From assembly GCA_017518255.1 (NCBI GenBank), contig JAFWVK010000001.1:1-64000 (forward strand): a stretch of DNA of 64,000 nt, given 5' to 3'. Shown here piece by piece: positions 15,765 through 24,712 of this stretch (within the stretch, counting starts at the first letter, position 1; each line of letters starts with the position of its first letter). Both the position numbers and the translations under genes were made by a program. The stretch is from Oscillospiraceae bacterium (GTDB lineage Bacteria > Bacillota > Clostridia > Oscillospirales > Ruminococcaceae). The notes beneath the pieces are model-generated. The model searched no databases, had not been told where the DNA came from, and saw only the letters and a program-made list of their open reading frames with translations.

Positions 15765-16838
15765 TCAGCTTTTGGATTCGCCCTTGACATTGCCGTACTG
15801 TTCGAGATTGCTGAGCTGTCTTGCAATCTCCGCATCATATCGCGACCCGATCTCATTCCATTCTGCCGCGAGCTTCTCCTCCCCGCTGCGGTTCCGGAGC
15901 CCGTAGCGGTCGGCAAGATATCCGCCGAACCATTTTGAGAGCTTTTCCGCACCGTAAACATTCAGATGCAGACCGGCATCATAGGTATCGGTCTGATAAT
16001 CAATTCCGGTTTCCGCCTGAACGGATTCATCGAGGAAATTGATATAGGGAAGATGATATTTTTCCGCATAGTCCCGGATCTGCTCGTCCCATTCGTCATA
16101 CCAGAACGGATAGAGCGAGGGCGCTTTGATGAGAACCAGCTGAATGTTGTTCTTTGCGCAGAGCGACATCATTTTATCCAGATAATTCCAGCAGGTATCG
16201 CTGAAGGAATAATCCGTCAGCGGCGTCGCACGCGGAATATTCTCAGCCGGCTTCGCATCGGCGCGGAGATAATATCCGGAGAAGAAATTCGGCTTTGCGC
16301 CGAAATAATATTTGAAATCATCGGATGTCAGTTCGCTCCAGCGGCTGTGATAGCGCAGAATCGGGAATACATAGGAGAGAAAGCTCTCTTCCTTCGTCAT
16401 GGACGCCTTGATGCAATCGACTTTGGATTTGGACCAGCGCATTCCCTCGATCGACATGCGGTTATAGGCTTCGCTCTGCGGTTCGCCGTATTTCATCGAA
16501 AGCACGTTAAACACGACAACCTTTGGCTTTTCGTAGCGCAGAGTATCTTCCAGCAGATAATAGGACTGCCAGATCAGCTGCTGCGCCGAGCCGCGGATGG
16601 TACTGGAGATGCCGTAATCGCGCCACATTTTGACCGGAGAAAAGTTCTCGTAGCATTCGCAGTCTCCGATGAACAGAACATCGTGATCCTTACCGGTATC
16701 GTAGTAGGAAGCAATCAGGTTTCCCTCCACAACATCCGACATATATTTGGGCATAAGCAGACGCTGCACAGCGGCAAGCAGAACCACTGCCGAAGTCACG
16801 GTTGCAAGCCCGGCTAAAATTCTTTTTTTCTTTCCCAT
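15765..16838 (-). CDS. DltD-like SGNH protein with Cys in the nucleophile position
   Basis: Protein of 357 aa with one N-terminal membrane anchor (about 7-27) and an extracytoplasmic SGNH-fold domain. Block I reads FIGDCECYENF, so Cys60 stands where SGNH hydrolases have Ser (GDS); the D..H pair is Asp287 and His291 in DAGLHLN. In the Dlt pathway DltD works with the MBOAT protein DltB to put the amino acid on the teichoic acid; this gene lies 26 nt after an MBOAT gene and should do the matching step. Whether Cys is the nucleophile or the site is inactive cannot be told from sequence. Confidence 0.82.
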   Translation of the reverse strand: MGKKKRILAGLATVTSAVVLLAAVQRLLMPKYMSDVVEGNLIASYYDTGKDHDVLFIGDCECYENFSPVKMWRDYGISSTIRGSAQQLIWQSYYLLEDTLRYEKPKVVVFNVLSMKYGEPQSEAYNRMSIEGMRWSKSKVDCIKASMTKEESFLSYVFPILRYHSRWSELTSDDFKYYFGAKPNFFSGYYLRADAKPAENIPRATPLTDYSFSDTCWNYLDKMMSLCAKNNIQLVLIKAPSLYPFWYDEWDEQIRDYAEKYHLPYINFLDESVQAETGIDYQTDTYDAGLHLNVYGAEKLSKWFGGYLADRYGLRNRSGEEKLAAEWNEIGSRYDAEIARQLSNLEQYGNVKGESKS

Positions 16839-16864
16839 TTGGGTGACTCCCTGAATCGAATCAA

Positions 16865-18457
16865 TCAGAACTGGTTATAGATGAACTGGCTCGAATCGTA
16901 GCCGATGCCGTATGCACCGAACACGACGACAATCAGCAGCAGCGCAACGGTCAGGCAGCAGCTCAGGAATCTCGATTTTTCCCAGAGCCGCTCCCGCACA
17001 CTGCCGCGTCTGCCGAGCATACTTGCCGTAAAGAGCAGCAGCACGCCGACGCCGAGCACCAGATAATCCGGCTTGGAAAGCCCAAGCTTCATCAGACTGC
17101 CGTCCCAGAGAATCTGCGGATTCCACTTATAAAACATTGTGCCGAACATTTTGAATGTCAGCGGCACGTTGAGATAGCAGTCGAACATACGAAGCAGTCC
17201 CATAAGAAAGGTTGTGCGCAGTGCCATGAAGCCGTCATAGGCGCGGGTATTGCTCCATGCAAACTTCTTGTGAAATCTGCCGTAAAGCGGGGTCAGCCGT
17301 TCAGAAATCAGAATCACGACGGCGTTCATCAGACCCCAGACGATGAAATTCCATGCCGCGCCGTGCCAGAGGCCGGTCACAAACCAGACTGCAACGGTCG
17401 AGACATAGACCGGCAGATATTTTCCGACATTCTTTCCGAGCTTTTCTCTGCTCCATTTCGAGAGCTTCAGCATCGGCTGGCAGACGCTGATCGGATAGAA
17501 CAGATAATCCTTGAACCATGTACCGAGCGTGATATGCCAGCGGCGCCAGTATTCCGTAATATTCTTCGAGAAGAACGGACGGTTGAAGTTTTCGGTAATC
17601 GGGATGCCGAGCACCTGACCGATACCGATCGTAATATCAATGCCGCCTGTGAAATCCGCGTAAATGCGGAGCGTATAGTACAGAATGCCCATGAGGACAT
17701 ACATACCCTGATGCTGATCGGTATTGGAGATCAGCGCGGTCACTGCCGGCATCACGCGGTCAGCCAGCGCGACCTTTTTGAAGTAGCCCCAGAGAATTCG
17801 CTGCACGCCGAGTGTGACGCGCTTGGGATCATAGCCGTTTCCGGCATACAGTCCCTTTGCGAGATCGTCGTAGCGGCTGATCGGGCCCTGAATGAGCTGC
17901 GGGAAGAATGAAACAAAAAGTCCCAGTCTCGCAAAATTCTTCTCCGCCGGATACTTCTCGCGGTAAACGTCGATCGCATAGCCCATTGTCTGAAACAGAT
18001 AAAAGGACATGCCCATCGGCAGCAAAAAGCGCCGGACCGGAAGACGCTTGCTTCCGCCGAACCAGCCGATCACTGAATTGATATTGTGCAGCGTGAATGC
18101 GCCGTACTTCACGACGGCAAGCATTCCGAAGTTCAGCACAAGGCACAGTACCAGCCAACGGAACCGTTTTTTCTTTGCCTTCTCCTTGAACGCTTTTTTC
18201 TCGTCCCTGCTCCACTCCGATTTATGTGCCGTAACCGTATCCTTTGCGGAAGCTGCCATTTTCTCAATTCTGAGCGTAATCAGAAACGTACTGAGCGCGG
18301 TAACCGCCATATAGATCAGATTCAGCGGTCCCGAATAGGCATAAAAACCGATGCTGCCGGCAAGCAGCAGCATCCAGCGAAACCGCTTCGGAATCAGAAA
18401 ATAAACGATGCAGAGCAGTGTCAGCCCGATAATAAAAATGGAATCGGTAAACAGCAT
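16865..18457 (-). CDS. MBOAT O-acyltransferase (DltB/AlgI-like)
   Basis: Polytopic membrane acyltransferase, 530 aa, with about 11 hydrophobic segments. Conserved MBOAT residues are His308 in EYWRRWHITLGTWFKDY and the catalytic His365 in GLWHGAAWNFIVWG. DltB-family members move an activated acyl or aminoacyl group across the membrane from a carrier protein. The long basic cytoplasmic loop (about 70-100) is unusual for DltB and more like AlgI relatives. The ATG overlaps the stop of the carrier-protein gene (TAATG), so the two are translationally coupled, consistent with the carrier docking on this protein. Confidence 0.92.
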   Translation of the reverse strand: MLFTDSIFIIGLTLLCIVYFLIPKRFRWMLLLAGSIGFYAYSGPLNLIYMAVTALSTFLITLRIEKMAASAKDTVTAHKSEWSRDEKKAFKEKAKKKRFRWLVLCLVLNFGMLAVVKYGAFTLHNINSVIGWFGGSKRLPVRRFLLPMGMSFYLFQTMGYAIDVYREKYPAEKNFARLGLFVSFFPQLIQGPISRYDDLAKGLYAGNGYDPKRVTLGVQRILWGYFKKVALADRVMPAVTALISNTDQHQGMYVLMGILYYTLRIYADFTGGIDITIGIGQVLGIPITENFNRPFFSKNITEYWRRWHITLGTWFKDYLFYPISVCQPMLKLSKWSREKLGKNVGKYLPVYVSTVAVWFVTGLWHGAAWNFIVWGLMNAVVILISERLTPLYGRFHKKFAWSNTRAYDGFMALRTTFLMGLLRMFDCYLNVPLTFKMFGTMFYKWNPQILWDGSLMKLGLSKPDYLVLGVGVLLLFTASMLGRRGSVRERLWEKSRFLSCCLTVALLLIVVVFGAYGIGYDSSQFIYNQF

Positions 18458-18696
18458 TACTCGTCCTCAAGCTCCTCGACCATATTTGCAAGAGCCTGTG
18501 CCGAATTGAAGTTTTCCGGAATAATCTTGTCAGCCGGAATTGTGATATCGAATTCGTTGCTCAGCTCGGAGATCAGGGTTACGATATCGAAGGAATCCAG
18601 AATCTTATTATCAATCAGCTTGGTTTCGGATTCAAAATCCACATCTTCGTGCAGATCCTGAAGAATCTCAATAATAGTGCTCAGTGTTTCACTCAT
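18457..18696 (-). CDS. Acyl/aminoacyl carrier protein (DltC-like)
   Basis: Carrier protein of 79 aa, the length of DltC and ACPs. The phosphopantetheine attachment Ser is in KILDSFDIVTLI (Ser35). It is acidic overall, as carrier proteins are. In a Dlt pathway it is charged by the adenylating enzyme encoded just upstream (29 nt gap) and passes its cargo to the MBOAT protein encoded just downstream. AAGGAG precedes the ATG. Confidence 0.9.
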   Translation of the reverse strand: MSETLSTIIEILQDLHEDVDFESETKLIDNKILDSFDIVTLISELSNEFDITIPADKIIPENFNSAQALANMVEELEDE

Positions 18697-18725
18697 GGCA
18701 GTATTCTCCTTTTCGGGTTTGTTTA

Positions 18726-20240
18726 TTATGATTCCCCTTCATAGATTGCAGCGAGCGCCTTGCGGTCGAGCTTTCCGTTCGGGGTATGCGGCATTTCGTC
18801 GAGCTGACGGATTTTATTCGGCTGCATATAGCGCGGCAGGCGCTCCTTGAGGTAGGCAGCGAGCTCGGATTTTTCCACATTGCCCGTATAAAACAGCACA
18901 ATCTTGCCCTTGACCTTATCGTAAATGCAGCCGACCGCCTCAACGCCCTCATACAGCCCGCAGTTGATCTCAATCTCGCCGAGTTCGATGCGGTGACCCA
19001 TATGCTTGATCTGGTAATCCTTGCGGGAGACAAAGACCAGATCGCCGTCTTCATTGTAGTGGGCGATATCGCCGGTGCGGTAAATCAGCTCCGGGAAGCG
19101 CGTTTGCAGCGGGTTCTGCGTAAAGACCTCTGCGGTCTTGTCGGGCTGACCGAAGTAACCCATTGTCAGGCAGGTTCCGCGGATGCAGATTTCACCCGGT
19201 TCACCGTAAGCCGCCTCTTTGTTGTGTTCGTCCAGCAGAATGATGCCGGTATTGCGGAAGGGCTTGCCGATTGGAATGGCGTCGGTCTCCTCGAAATCGC
19301 GGTCAACGTGATAATAGCAGCTCATGCCGGTTGCCTCTGTCGGGCCGTAGAGGTTCGTGAACTTTGCCTCCGGCAGAACCTCGCGCCACCGCTTGAACTG
19401 CTTGACCGGAAAGACCTCGCTGCCGAATGCGATGGTATGCAGCGTTTCCGGTCTGACCGTTTTGAATGTTCCGGTTGCGGAAATCATCGTCAGCGCGGAG
19501 ACAACCCAGCAGATTGTATTGATTTTGTGTGCGTTCAGGTATTCAACGAGCTGGATCGGGAACGAGAAGCACTGCTTCGGCACCAGCCATGTGGTCGCGC
19601 CGAATTTCAGTGTCGGATAAAGCTCCTTTAAGCAGGCATCGAAATAGAGCGGCGTCTGGTTTCCGAACACGGTGTTTTCGTTGAATCCGAGCGTTTCGGA
19701 GAGGTTTTCGATGTAATCAATGACCGAACGGTGGCAGGCAAGAATGCCCTTCGGCACACCGGTCGAGCCGGAAGTAAATACAATATAGATCGGGTCAATA
19801 TCGAGCTGCTTTGCTCGAATCTGCGCAAGCGCCGCGTCATTGACAGGCGTCTTGATGACTTCATCGAACAGATAGGTCTTGCCGGTATAGCCGAACTGCG
19901 GAAGCTGCGGCTGCGTTACGGCGTCACAGATGACGGCGCGGGGCTTTAACTGCTCCAGAATCATCTCGATCCGGAATGCCGGCATTTCGACATCCAGCGG
20001 GACATAATAGCATCCCGCATAAATCACGCCGAAAAACGCATTGATTGCGGTGGGGGATTTCTCCATAAATACGACGACCGGTTCGCCGTACAGACCGTCC
20101 CTGTGCAGCGCGGAACCGATTGCGCGGGCATTCTGTGAAACCTGCGCAAAGCTGAGCTGCACGGTGTCATCTGCGAACGCGGTTTTATCCGGAACGCGCG
20201 GCAAAGTTTGTTCGAGATATTCCAGTACATTTGTCTGCAT
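18726..20240 (-). CDS. DltA-like amino acid adenylating enzyme
   Basis: ANL-family adenylating enzyme of 504 aa, the size of DltA. The P-loop is FTSGSTGVPKG (155-165), the A5 motif YGPTEAT (298-304), then YRTGD and the C-terminal catalytic Lys in NGKLDRKAL. It activates an amino acid with ATP and loads the carrier encoded next. Asp201 matches the conserved Asp that binds the substrate amino group. At the position where DltA proteins have F-Cys-G-E (the Cys that selects D-alanine, Cys269 in Bacillus cereus DltA) this protein has FGSE (272-275), so substrate choice may differ from D-Ala. A racemase gene lies 21 nt upstream. Confidence 0.88.
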   Translation of the reverse strand: MQTNVLEYLEQTLPRVPDKTAFADDTVQLSFAQVSQNARAIGSALHRDGLYGEPVVVFMEKSPTAINAFFGVIYAGCYYVPLDVEMPAFRIEMILEQLKPRAVICDAVTQPQLPQFGYTGKTYLFDEVIKTPVNDAALAQIRAKQLDIDPIYIVFTSGSTGVPKGILACHRSVIDYIENLSETLGFNENTVFGNQTPLYFDACLKELYPTLKFGATTWLVPKQCFSFPIQLVEYLNAHKINTICWVVSALTMISATGTFKTVRPETLHTIAFGSEVFPVKQFKRWREVLPEAKFTNLYGPTEATGMSCYYHVDRDFEETDAIPIGKPFRNTGIILLDEHNKEAAYGEPGEICIRGTCLTMGYFGQPDKTAEVFTQNPLQTRFPELIYRTGDIAHYNEDGDLVFVSRKDYQIKHMGHRIELGEIEINCGLYEGVEAVGCIYDKVKGKIVLFYTGNVEKSELAAYLKERLPRYMQPNKIRQLDEMPHTPNGKLDRKALAAIYEGES

Positions 20241-20261
20241 GCTGCAACCTTCTTTTTTTCT

Positions 20262-20966
20262 TTATAGTAAATGGTTCACCTGATATCCGCAGGCTGTAAT
20301 GGCACGGTGCGCAAGCACCTCCATGGCATCCAGAAAGCCGGGACCGATTTCGTGCCGGTCGTTAATGACAGAAAGCTCCGTACAGCCGAGGATGACGCAT
20401 TCCGCGCCCTGTGCGCGCATGGAGTGCGCAACCGCATGGAAGCGCTCCATATCGGCAGCCTTTCCGGATTTCACGTCATCATAAATCAGGCTCATGACCT
20501 CCTGCTGATTTCCCCTGTCGGGGATTACAGGACGGATGCCCTGTGCAGCCAGTGCCTGCTGGAAGGTGCCGACCTGCAAGGTACCGTCCGTCGCCATAAT
20601 GCCGACAGCCTTGCACCCTCTCTCTTTCAGGACACGGGCGCTCTCCTCAATCGGGTTGATGAGCTGTGCGTGAAACGCATCTTTCAGCTGACTGTAAAAG
20701 CCGTAAGCGGTCATGCACGGGATGACAAGCACGCCGCATCCCATTTCTTCGAGCTTTCTGCCGGAATCCAGCATCACCGGCAGCGGATTCTCCTGAGATT
20801 TTCCGAGCAGAAAGGCAGTGCGGTCGGGGGTCTGCGGGCGGCTGTAAAGCAGCGCCTCGACATGCTCCTGATCGCAGGCTGCATCTGTTGCGGCGGTCAG
20901 AATCTGCAAAAACAGTGCAGAAGCCATCGGACCCAGACCGCCGATGATTCCGAGCTTTTTCTTCAT
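20262..20966 (-). CDS. Aspartate/glutamate racemase family protein
   Basis: PLP-independent amino acid racemase of 234 aa. The two catalytic cysteines are Cys84 (IPCMTAY, family usual PC.TAH) and Cys195 (ILGCTELS); the GIIGGLGPMAS start is typical of the family. It should interconvert L- and D-forms of an acidic or related amino acid in the cytoplasm. Placed between the transglutaminase-like gene (18 nt) and the adenylating enzyme (21 nt), it probably makes the amino acid that the latter activates. Tyr replaces the usual His after the first Cys motif. Confidence 0.87.
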   Translation of the reverse strand: MKKKLGIIGGLGPMASALFLQILTAATDAACDQEHVEALLYSRPQTPDRTAFLLGKSQENPLPVMLDSGRKLEEMGCGVLVIPCMTAYGFYSQLKDAFHAQLINPIEESARVLKERGCKAVGIMATDGTLQVGTFQQALAAQGIRPVIPDRGNQQEVMSLIYDDVKSGKAADMERFHAVAHSMRAQGAECVILGCTELSVINDRHEIGPGFLDAMEVLAHRAITACGYQVNHLL

Positions 20967-20984
20967 ATTCTTCCTCCGTGACGG

Positions 20985-22472
20985 TTACGGTGTCGCCGGA
21001 TACAGGCTCTTGTCACGGTTGAAGCACTGATTGTTCTTTTCAGAGAAAGCATCCATCTGTGCATCTGTCCAGAGGAAGAAATCGGATACCTTATAACGGG
21101 GCGTGGTGTCAAAGTGATACCAAGCGCCGTCCACATTGACGAGACTCCAGTAGTGGTTTGTCGCGCCCTCATAGGGCTTGACCTTTTCGACCATCATATT
21201 TTCAAAGCCCGCGCAGGTCAGCAGCAGTCTGCCGAAGCCGTAGTAATTGCGGCAGTCACCGTAGCCCTGGAACAGTGCAACGGCAGCGGACTGATGCCAT
21301 TCAAGGCGCTGACTGGATCCGTGGTAAACCATGTGCCCCTGCACATAATTGTAAAGCTTTCTCAGATACTGACGGGAGTTGTCTCCCTCATGATTGATAG
21401 ATTCAATGATATGATCGCCCATACGGAGCACGTCATCCTCGCTGAGCGCCTCTACCTCATCTATCGAGGGGAGCACATGCAGCGTCGCGGTTTTTGTTGC
21501 GGTATTGCCTGCTTCATCGGTTGCGGTAAATGTTACGGTATAGTCGCCCGCCTTGCGAAGGCTGAAACCGTCCTGCTCCGCCGCAGTCACATCCACCGTG
21601 CCGTCATGCGTATCCTCTGCGGAAACGCCGCGCAGATAGCTGACCGGAATGCCGACGATTGTGTTCATATCGGTCACGCCGGAAATAACAGGCGGCTCAC
21701 CGTCTCCGCTGATCGTATAGGCAATTTCGCAGGTCGTGCTGTTGCCGGAGGAATCCGTAACAATCAGCTGTGTGGCGAAGCTGCCGTTTATCATGGAGCT
21801 CGGCTCCTCCGAGAAGTGATACTCAACCGGTGAGAGATCCTCACAGGATTCAACGAAATCCTTTGCACTCAGCTCCTGATGCACAAAGAAGCTCAGCTTG
21901 TCTTTGATCTTAACGACAGGCGGCGTTGTATCCTGCACAACGAGCTTAAAGGGCAGTTCCTTGCCGTGCGTGCGGACAGTGACATCATAGGAACCGATCT
22001 GACTGATTTCGTTCAGCGGCTGTGAGATGACGGCATCGGCATATTCCGGACCGAGCAGAGTCTCCGCCGTTGCTTCGGTGCCAAGCTCCCATGTGATGAC
22101 CGCCTCCCGGATTGTCAGGACGGTATTTTCGGTTCTGGTTGTACCGTCCTCAAGCTGCATCAGAATTGCGATATTCTGATTGCCCGGCTTCTGTTCGGGG
22201 ACAACAAGATACCTTGCAGTCTCAACCAGCGAACGTGTATTGCTGTTAAGAAAATCGTCCGCCGCAGGCAGCGGCTCCCCTTCCCAGACAGTCAGTTCGC
22301 TCTTTGCGTAATCAAGCGTACCGGTCTGAGCGTTAATTTTATTTCCGCCTGAGAAGATCAGTGTAATCAGCACCGCGCAGAGGCCGACCAGAAGCATACT
22401 TCCGATCAGTGCGAATGCAGTTCGTTTGACTCTGTCGCCGGATGATGCATGAGCAGATCTTGATCGTTTCAT
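20985..22472 (-). CDS. Membrane-anchored protein with Ig-like domains and a transglutaminase-like domain
   Basis: Protein of 495 aa: one N-terminal membrane segment (about 19-40), an extracytoplasmic N-terminal region, two Ig-like/DUF5011-type repeats (about 180-255 and 257-335, each starting near PPV and ending with a DS/DEAGN motif), then a transglutaminase-like domain with Cys407 (GDCRNYY), His440 (NHYWSLV) and Asp455 (HFDTTP). The full triad suggests an active thiol enzyme, perhaps a peptidase or crosslinker at the cell surface. The start at 22472 follows AAGGGAAGG; the frame opens earlier, but upstream of the promoter. It is the first gene of the Dlt-like operon. Confidence 0.85.
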   Translation of the reverse strand: MKRSRSAHASSGDRVKRTAFALIGSMLLVGLCAVLITLIFSGGNKINAQTGTLDYAKSELTVWEGEPLPAADDFLNSNTRSLVETARYLVVPEQKPGNQNIAILMQLEDGTTRTENTVLTIREAVITWELGTEATAETLLGPEYADAVISQPLNEISQIGSYDVTVRTHGKELPFKLVVQDTTPPVVKIKDKLSFFVHQELSAKDFVESCEDLSPVEYHFSEEPSSMINGSFATQLIVTDSSGNSTTCEIAYTISGDGEPPVISGVTDMNTIVGIPVSYLRGVSAEDTHDGTVDVTAAEQDGFSLRKAGDYTVTFTATDEAGNTATKTATLHVLPSIDEVEALSEDDVLRMGDHIIESINHEGDNSRQYLRKLYNYVQGHMVYHGSSQRLEWHQSAAVALFQGYGDCRNYYGFGRLLLTCAGFENMMVEKVKPYEGATNHYWSLVNVDGAWYHFDTTPRYKVSDFFLWTDAQMDAFSEKNNQCFNRDKSLYPATP

Positions 22473-22533
22473 AGCAAAAGCCTTCCCTTTCGAGATGAAA
22501 ATATCCGTTTGAATTGATACAGTCGTACATTTT

Positions 22534-22562
22534 ATTATAACCTGTCCGCAGCGTTCTGTCAA
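22534..22562 (-). promoter_or_regulatory. Consensus sigma-A promoter of the Dlt-like operon
   Basis: On the minus strand TTGACA (22557-22562), 17-nt spacer and TATAAT (22534-22539), both hexamers perfect. Start of transcription is expected about 55 nt before the first ATG at 22472. Confidence 0.9.
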
Positions 22563-22622
22563 GATTTTTTGGGCTTTTACGGTAAAAAGCAGATGATGAT
22601 AGTCAGATTCCGGTAAAAAAAA

Positions 22623-22663
22623 GTGCATTTTGCCGGAAAACTAAAACCTCCGGCAAAATGCAC
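22623..22663 (-). terminator. Intrinsic terminator
   Basis: A perfect 14-bp stem (22623-22636 with 22650-22663) followed on the minus strand by eight T residues. It ends the operon whose last gene stops at 22734 and insulates the Dlt-like promoter. Confidence 0.9.
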
Positions 22664-22733
22664 TCGTGATTTTGCACAATTACTGTAAACATTCCGCTCA
22701 GAAACAAGCTATCTGAAAGGCTGCCTTTCCGGC

Positions 22734-24293
22734 TTACACAGAAGCAGAAGGCGCGTTTTTCTTCTCGGAAGCAGCGGTTTCCTCCTGCAAAAAGCGGTCT
22801 GTCCGGAACGGTGCAAGCGGAAGCCCGTTTCTGCCGAACACGGTGACTTCCATATAATTTGTCCATGCATACCGGACATAGCACGGATGCGGAACGGCTT
22901 CCGAGGTCAGCAGAATGCAGTTTCTGCCGAATACGGCATTTGCGGAATGAAAGACACCGTTTGCGCCGGCAAGCTCAAAGCCGGCAGGCTCTCCGGTCAG
23001 CAGGAATCCCTCCGCCGCGTGCTCCGTCAGAACCGTCAGCGTACTGCCGGTCACAAAGTTGCTCCGGTACATCGGCGCACATGCTTCTTCCGGGGAAAGC
23101 ACCCCGTAGACTTCACAGAGTGCCTGCAAAGCAAGGCGGTGACCGACCGGCGCCTTGTCTCCGGGATGGATGTTGTCCAGTTCGCCGCAGTCTGTCAGGA
23201 CGGCAAGTCCGGTATGTTTCAGCTTTCGGTACACATTTTCCTGTGCTTCACGGATTCTGCACCAGTGCTTATAGTCCGGATCGTTTGCATAGCGGAACAT
23301 CGGAAGCTGCACATTCAGAAACGGCAGTTCCCTGTCTCCCCAGTCGCGCCGCCAGCAGTCAGTCAGTGCCGTCAGCAGCGTTTCATAGGCATCGGGGCGG
23401 TGATCGTCCGATTCGCCCTGATAATACAGAAATCCGCGCAGGGTATACGGGCAGACACGCAAAAGCATGGTCTCATAGGCACCGCAGGGACGGCATTCGT
23501 TTTTCGGTCCCATCGGTCCGGGATAACGCGATTCCCCGATCTGCTTCTGCGCATCCTCCCATGAGGTTCCCGGATGCTCCTGCATCAGCTCGGTATACCG
23601 TATCCACCACGCATCCTGATAAGCAGCGTATTCATCGAATTCCGCAATTGCCTGTTCCTCTGTTTTGCCTTCCATCGCCTTGTCGTAATCGTCTATGTAC
23701 GGGCGGAGAACGGCATTCTGTTCGAGAACATCACGGGAGACCCAGACAGAAGCGGAGGTTCCGCCCCAGTTGCAGCCGATCAGCCCGACTGTGACGCCGA
23801 GTTTTTTTGCAAGTTCCAGTGCAAAATACAGCCCGACCGCCGACCATGCACGGGAACCCTCCGGATCAGCATACGCCCAGCCGGTATTGCGCTCGACCGC
23901 ATCAAAACTCTCGTCAATGATACGCTGCTTGGGTGTATAATAAAAGCGAACGCCGCAGTCCGGCGTCAGGCTGCGAAGCAGTTCCGCGCCGTTCTTTTCA
24001 TCCTTGATTTCGTATTCCATGTTGCTCTGCCCGCCGCAGAGCCAGACCTCGCCGACCGCAATCTCACGGAATGTGATGCAGACCGCACCGCTGCGGATGA
24101 CCATGGTCAGACCTTCGGCAGCAGGCATCGGCGGAAGCGTGACCTGCCATCTGCCGTCCTGCACCGTGCAGGAGGCAGAATTTCCGCCGAGCGTAACGGT
24201 GACGCGCCGCCCGCTTCTGCCGTCGCCCCAGACGGCAATCGGTTTTTCACGCTGCAAAACCATACGGTCGCTGAAAATAGCTGCTGCTCTCAT
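22734..24293 (-). CDS. Sialate O-acetylesterase-type carbohydrate esterase
   Basis: Hydrolase of 519 aa of the SASA/DUF303 type, removing O-acetyl groups from sugars. The catalytic Ser is in LCGGQSNMEYE (Ser90) and the likely acid/base pair is in the block DCGELDNIHPGDK (D and H). There is no signal peptide, so it acts in the cytoplasm, probably on imported oligosaccharides. GGAGG lies 10 nt before the ATG. It is the last gene of an operon with a flavodoxin-like protein, broken malQ, nitroreductase and a small membrane protein; the shared theme may be glycan use. Confidence 0.88.
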   Translation of the reverse strand: MRAAAIFSDRMVLQREKPIAVWGDGRSGRRVTVTLGGNSASCTVQDGRWQVTLPPMPAAEGLTMVIRSGAVCITFREIAVGEVWLCGGQSNMEYEIKDEKNGAELLRSLTPDCGVRFYYTPKQRIIDESFDAVERNTGWAYADPEGSRAWSAVGLYFALELAKKLGVTVGLIGCNWGGTSASVWVSRDVLEQNAVLRPYIDDYDKAMEGKTEEQAIAEFDEYAAYQDAWWIRYTELMQEHPGTSWEDAQKQIGESRYPGPMGPKNECRPCGAYETMLLRVCPYTLRGFLYYQGESDDHRPDAYETLLTALTDCWRRDWGDRELPFLNVQLPMFRYANDPDYKHWCRIREAQENVYRKLKHTGLAVLTDCGELDNIHPGDKAPVGHRLALQALCEVYGVLSPEEACAPMYRSNFVTGSTLTVLTEHAAEGFLLTGEPAGFELAGANGVFHSANAVFGRNCILLTSEAVPHPCYVRYAWTNYMEVTVFGRNGLPLAPFRTDRFLQEETAASEKKNAPSASV

Positions 24294-24314
24294 CTGAGAT
24301 CATCCTCCGTTTTT

Positions 24315-24707
24315 TTATTTTGACTGATTCTTCTCCCGGCTGCAAAGCAAATATGCCAGCGCAAAGCAAAGCGATGTCGCCAGAAGATAAATGCCGATCA
24401 GACCGTAGTGTGCCTGCTTTACTAAGGCGCACAGCGCACCGAAGCCGAGATTCACAAAAAAGGCACCTGCAACCATCGGACGCCTGAGCGAAGGCTTTTT
24501 CTGCCTGACAAATACAAAAATACAAAGTGCCGAAAGAATCAGAAAAGCAAGATTCAGCAAAGCGAATACACAGGAAATACCGATCGAAATCAGCGGTACG
24601 GTGTCATTGTGAAAATTATAAAACAGGCTCCTGATAAAAGTAACACTTGCTGCTGCCATCGCAAGAACCGGCAGCACGGCAAGCAGTTTTTCAAGCTTTC
24701 TCAGCAC
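24315..24707 (-). CDS. Small membrane protein, four helices
   Basis: Protein of 130 aa with four hydrophobic segments (roughly 10-30, 38-65, 78-100 and 102-122 from the chosen start). No family recognised. A GTG start at 24707 is chosen because the AAGGAG that ends the nitroreductase gene lies 8 nt before it; an ATG at 24743 would overlap the upstream gene by 31 nt and has no site. It precedes the esterase gene by 21 nt. Confidence 0.65.
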   Translation of the reverse strand: MLRKLEKLLAVLPVLAMAAASVTFIRSLFYNFHNDTVPLISIGISCVFALLNLAFLILSALCIFVFVRQKKPSLRRPMVAGAFFVNLGFGALCALVKQAHYGLIGIYLLATSLCFALAYLLCSREKNQSK

Positions 24708-24712
24708 AGGTC

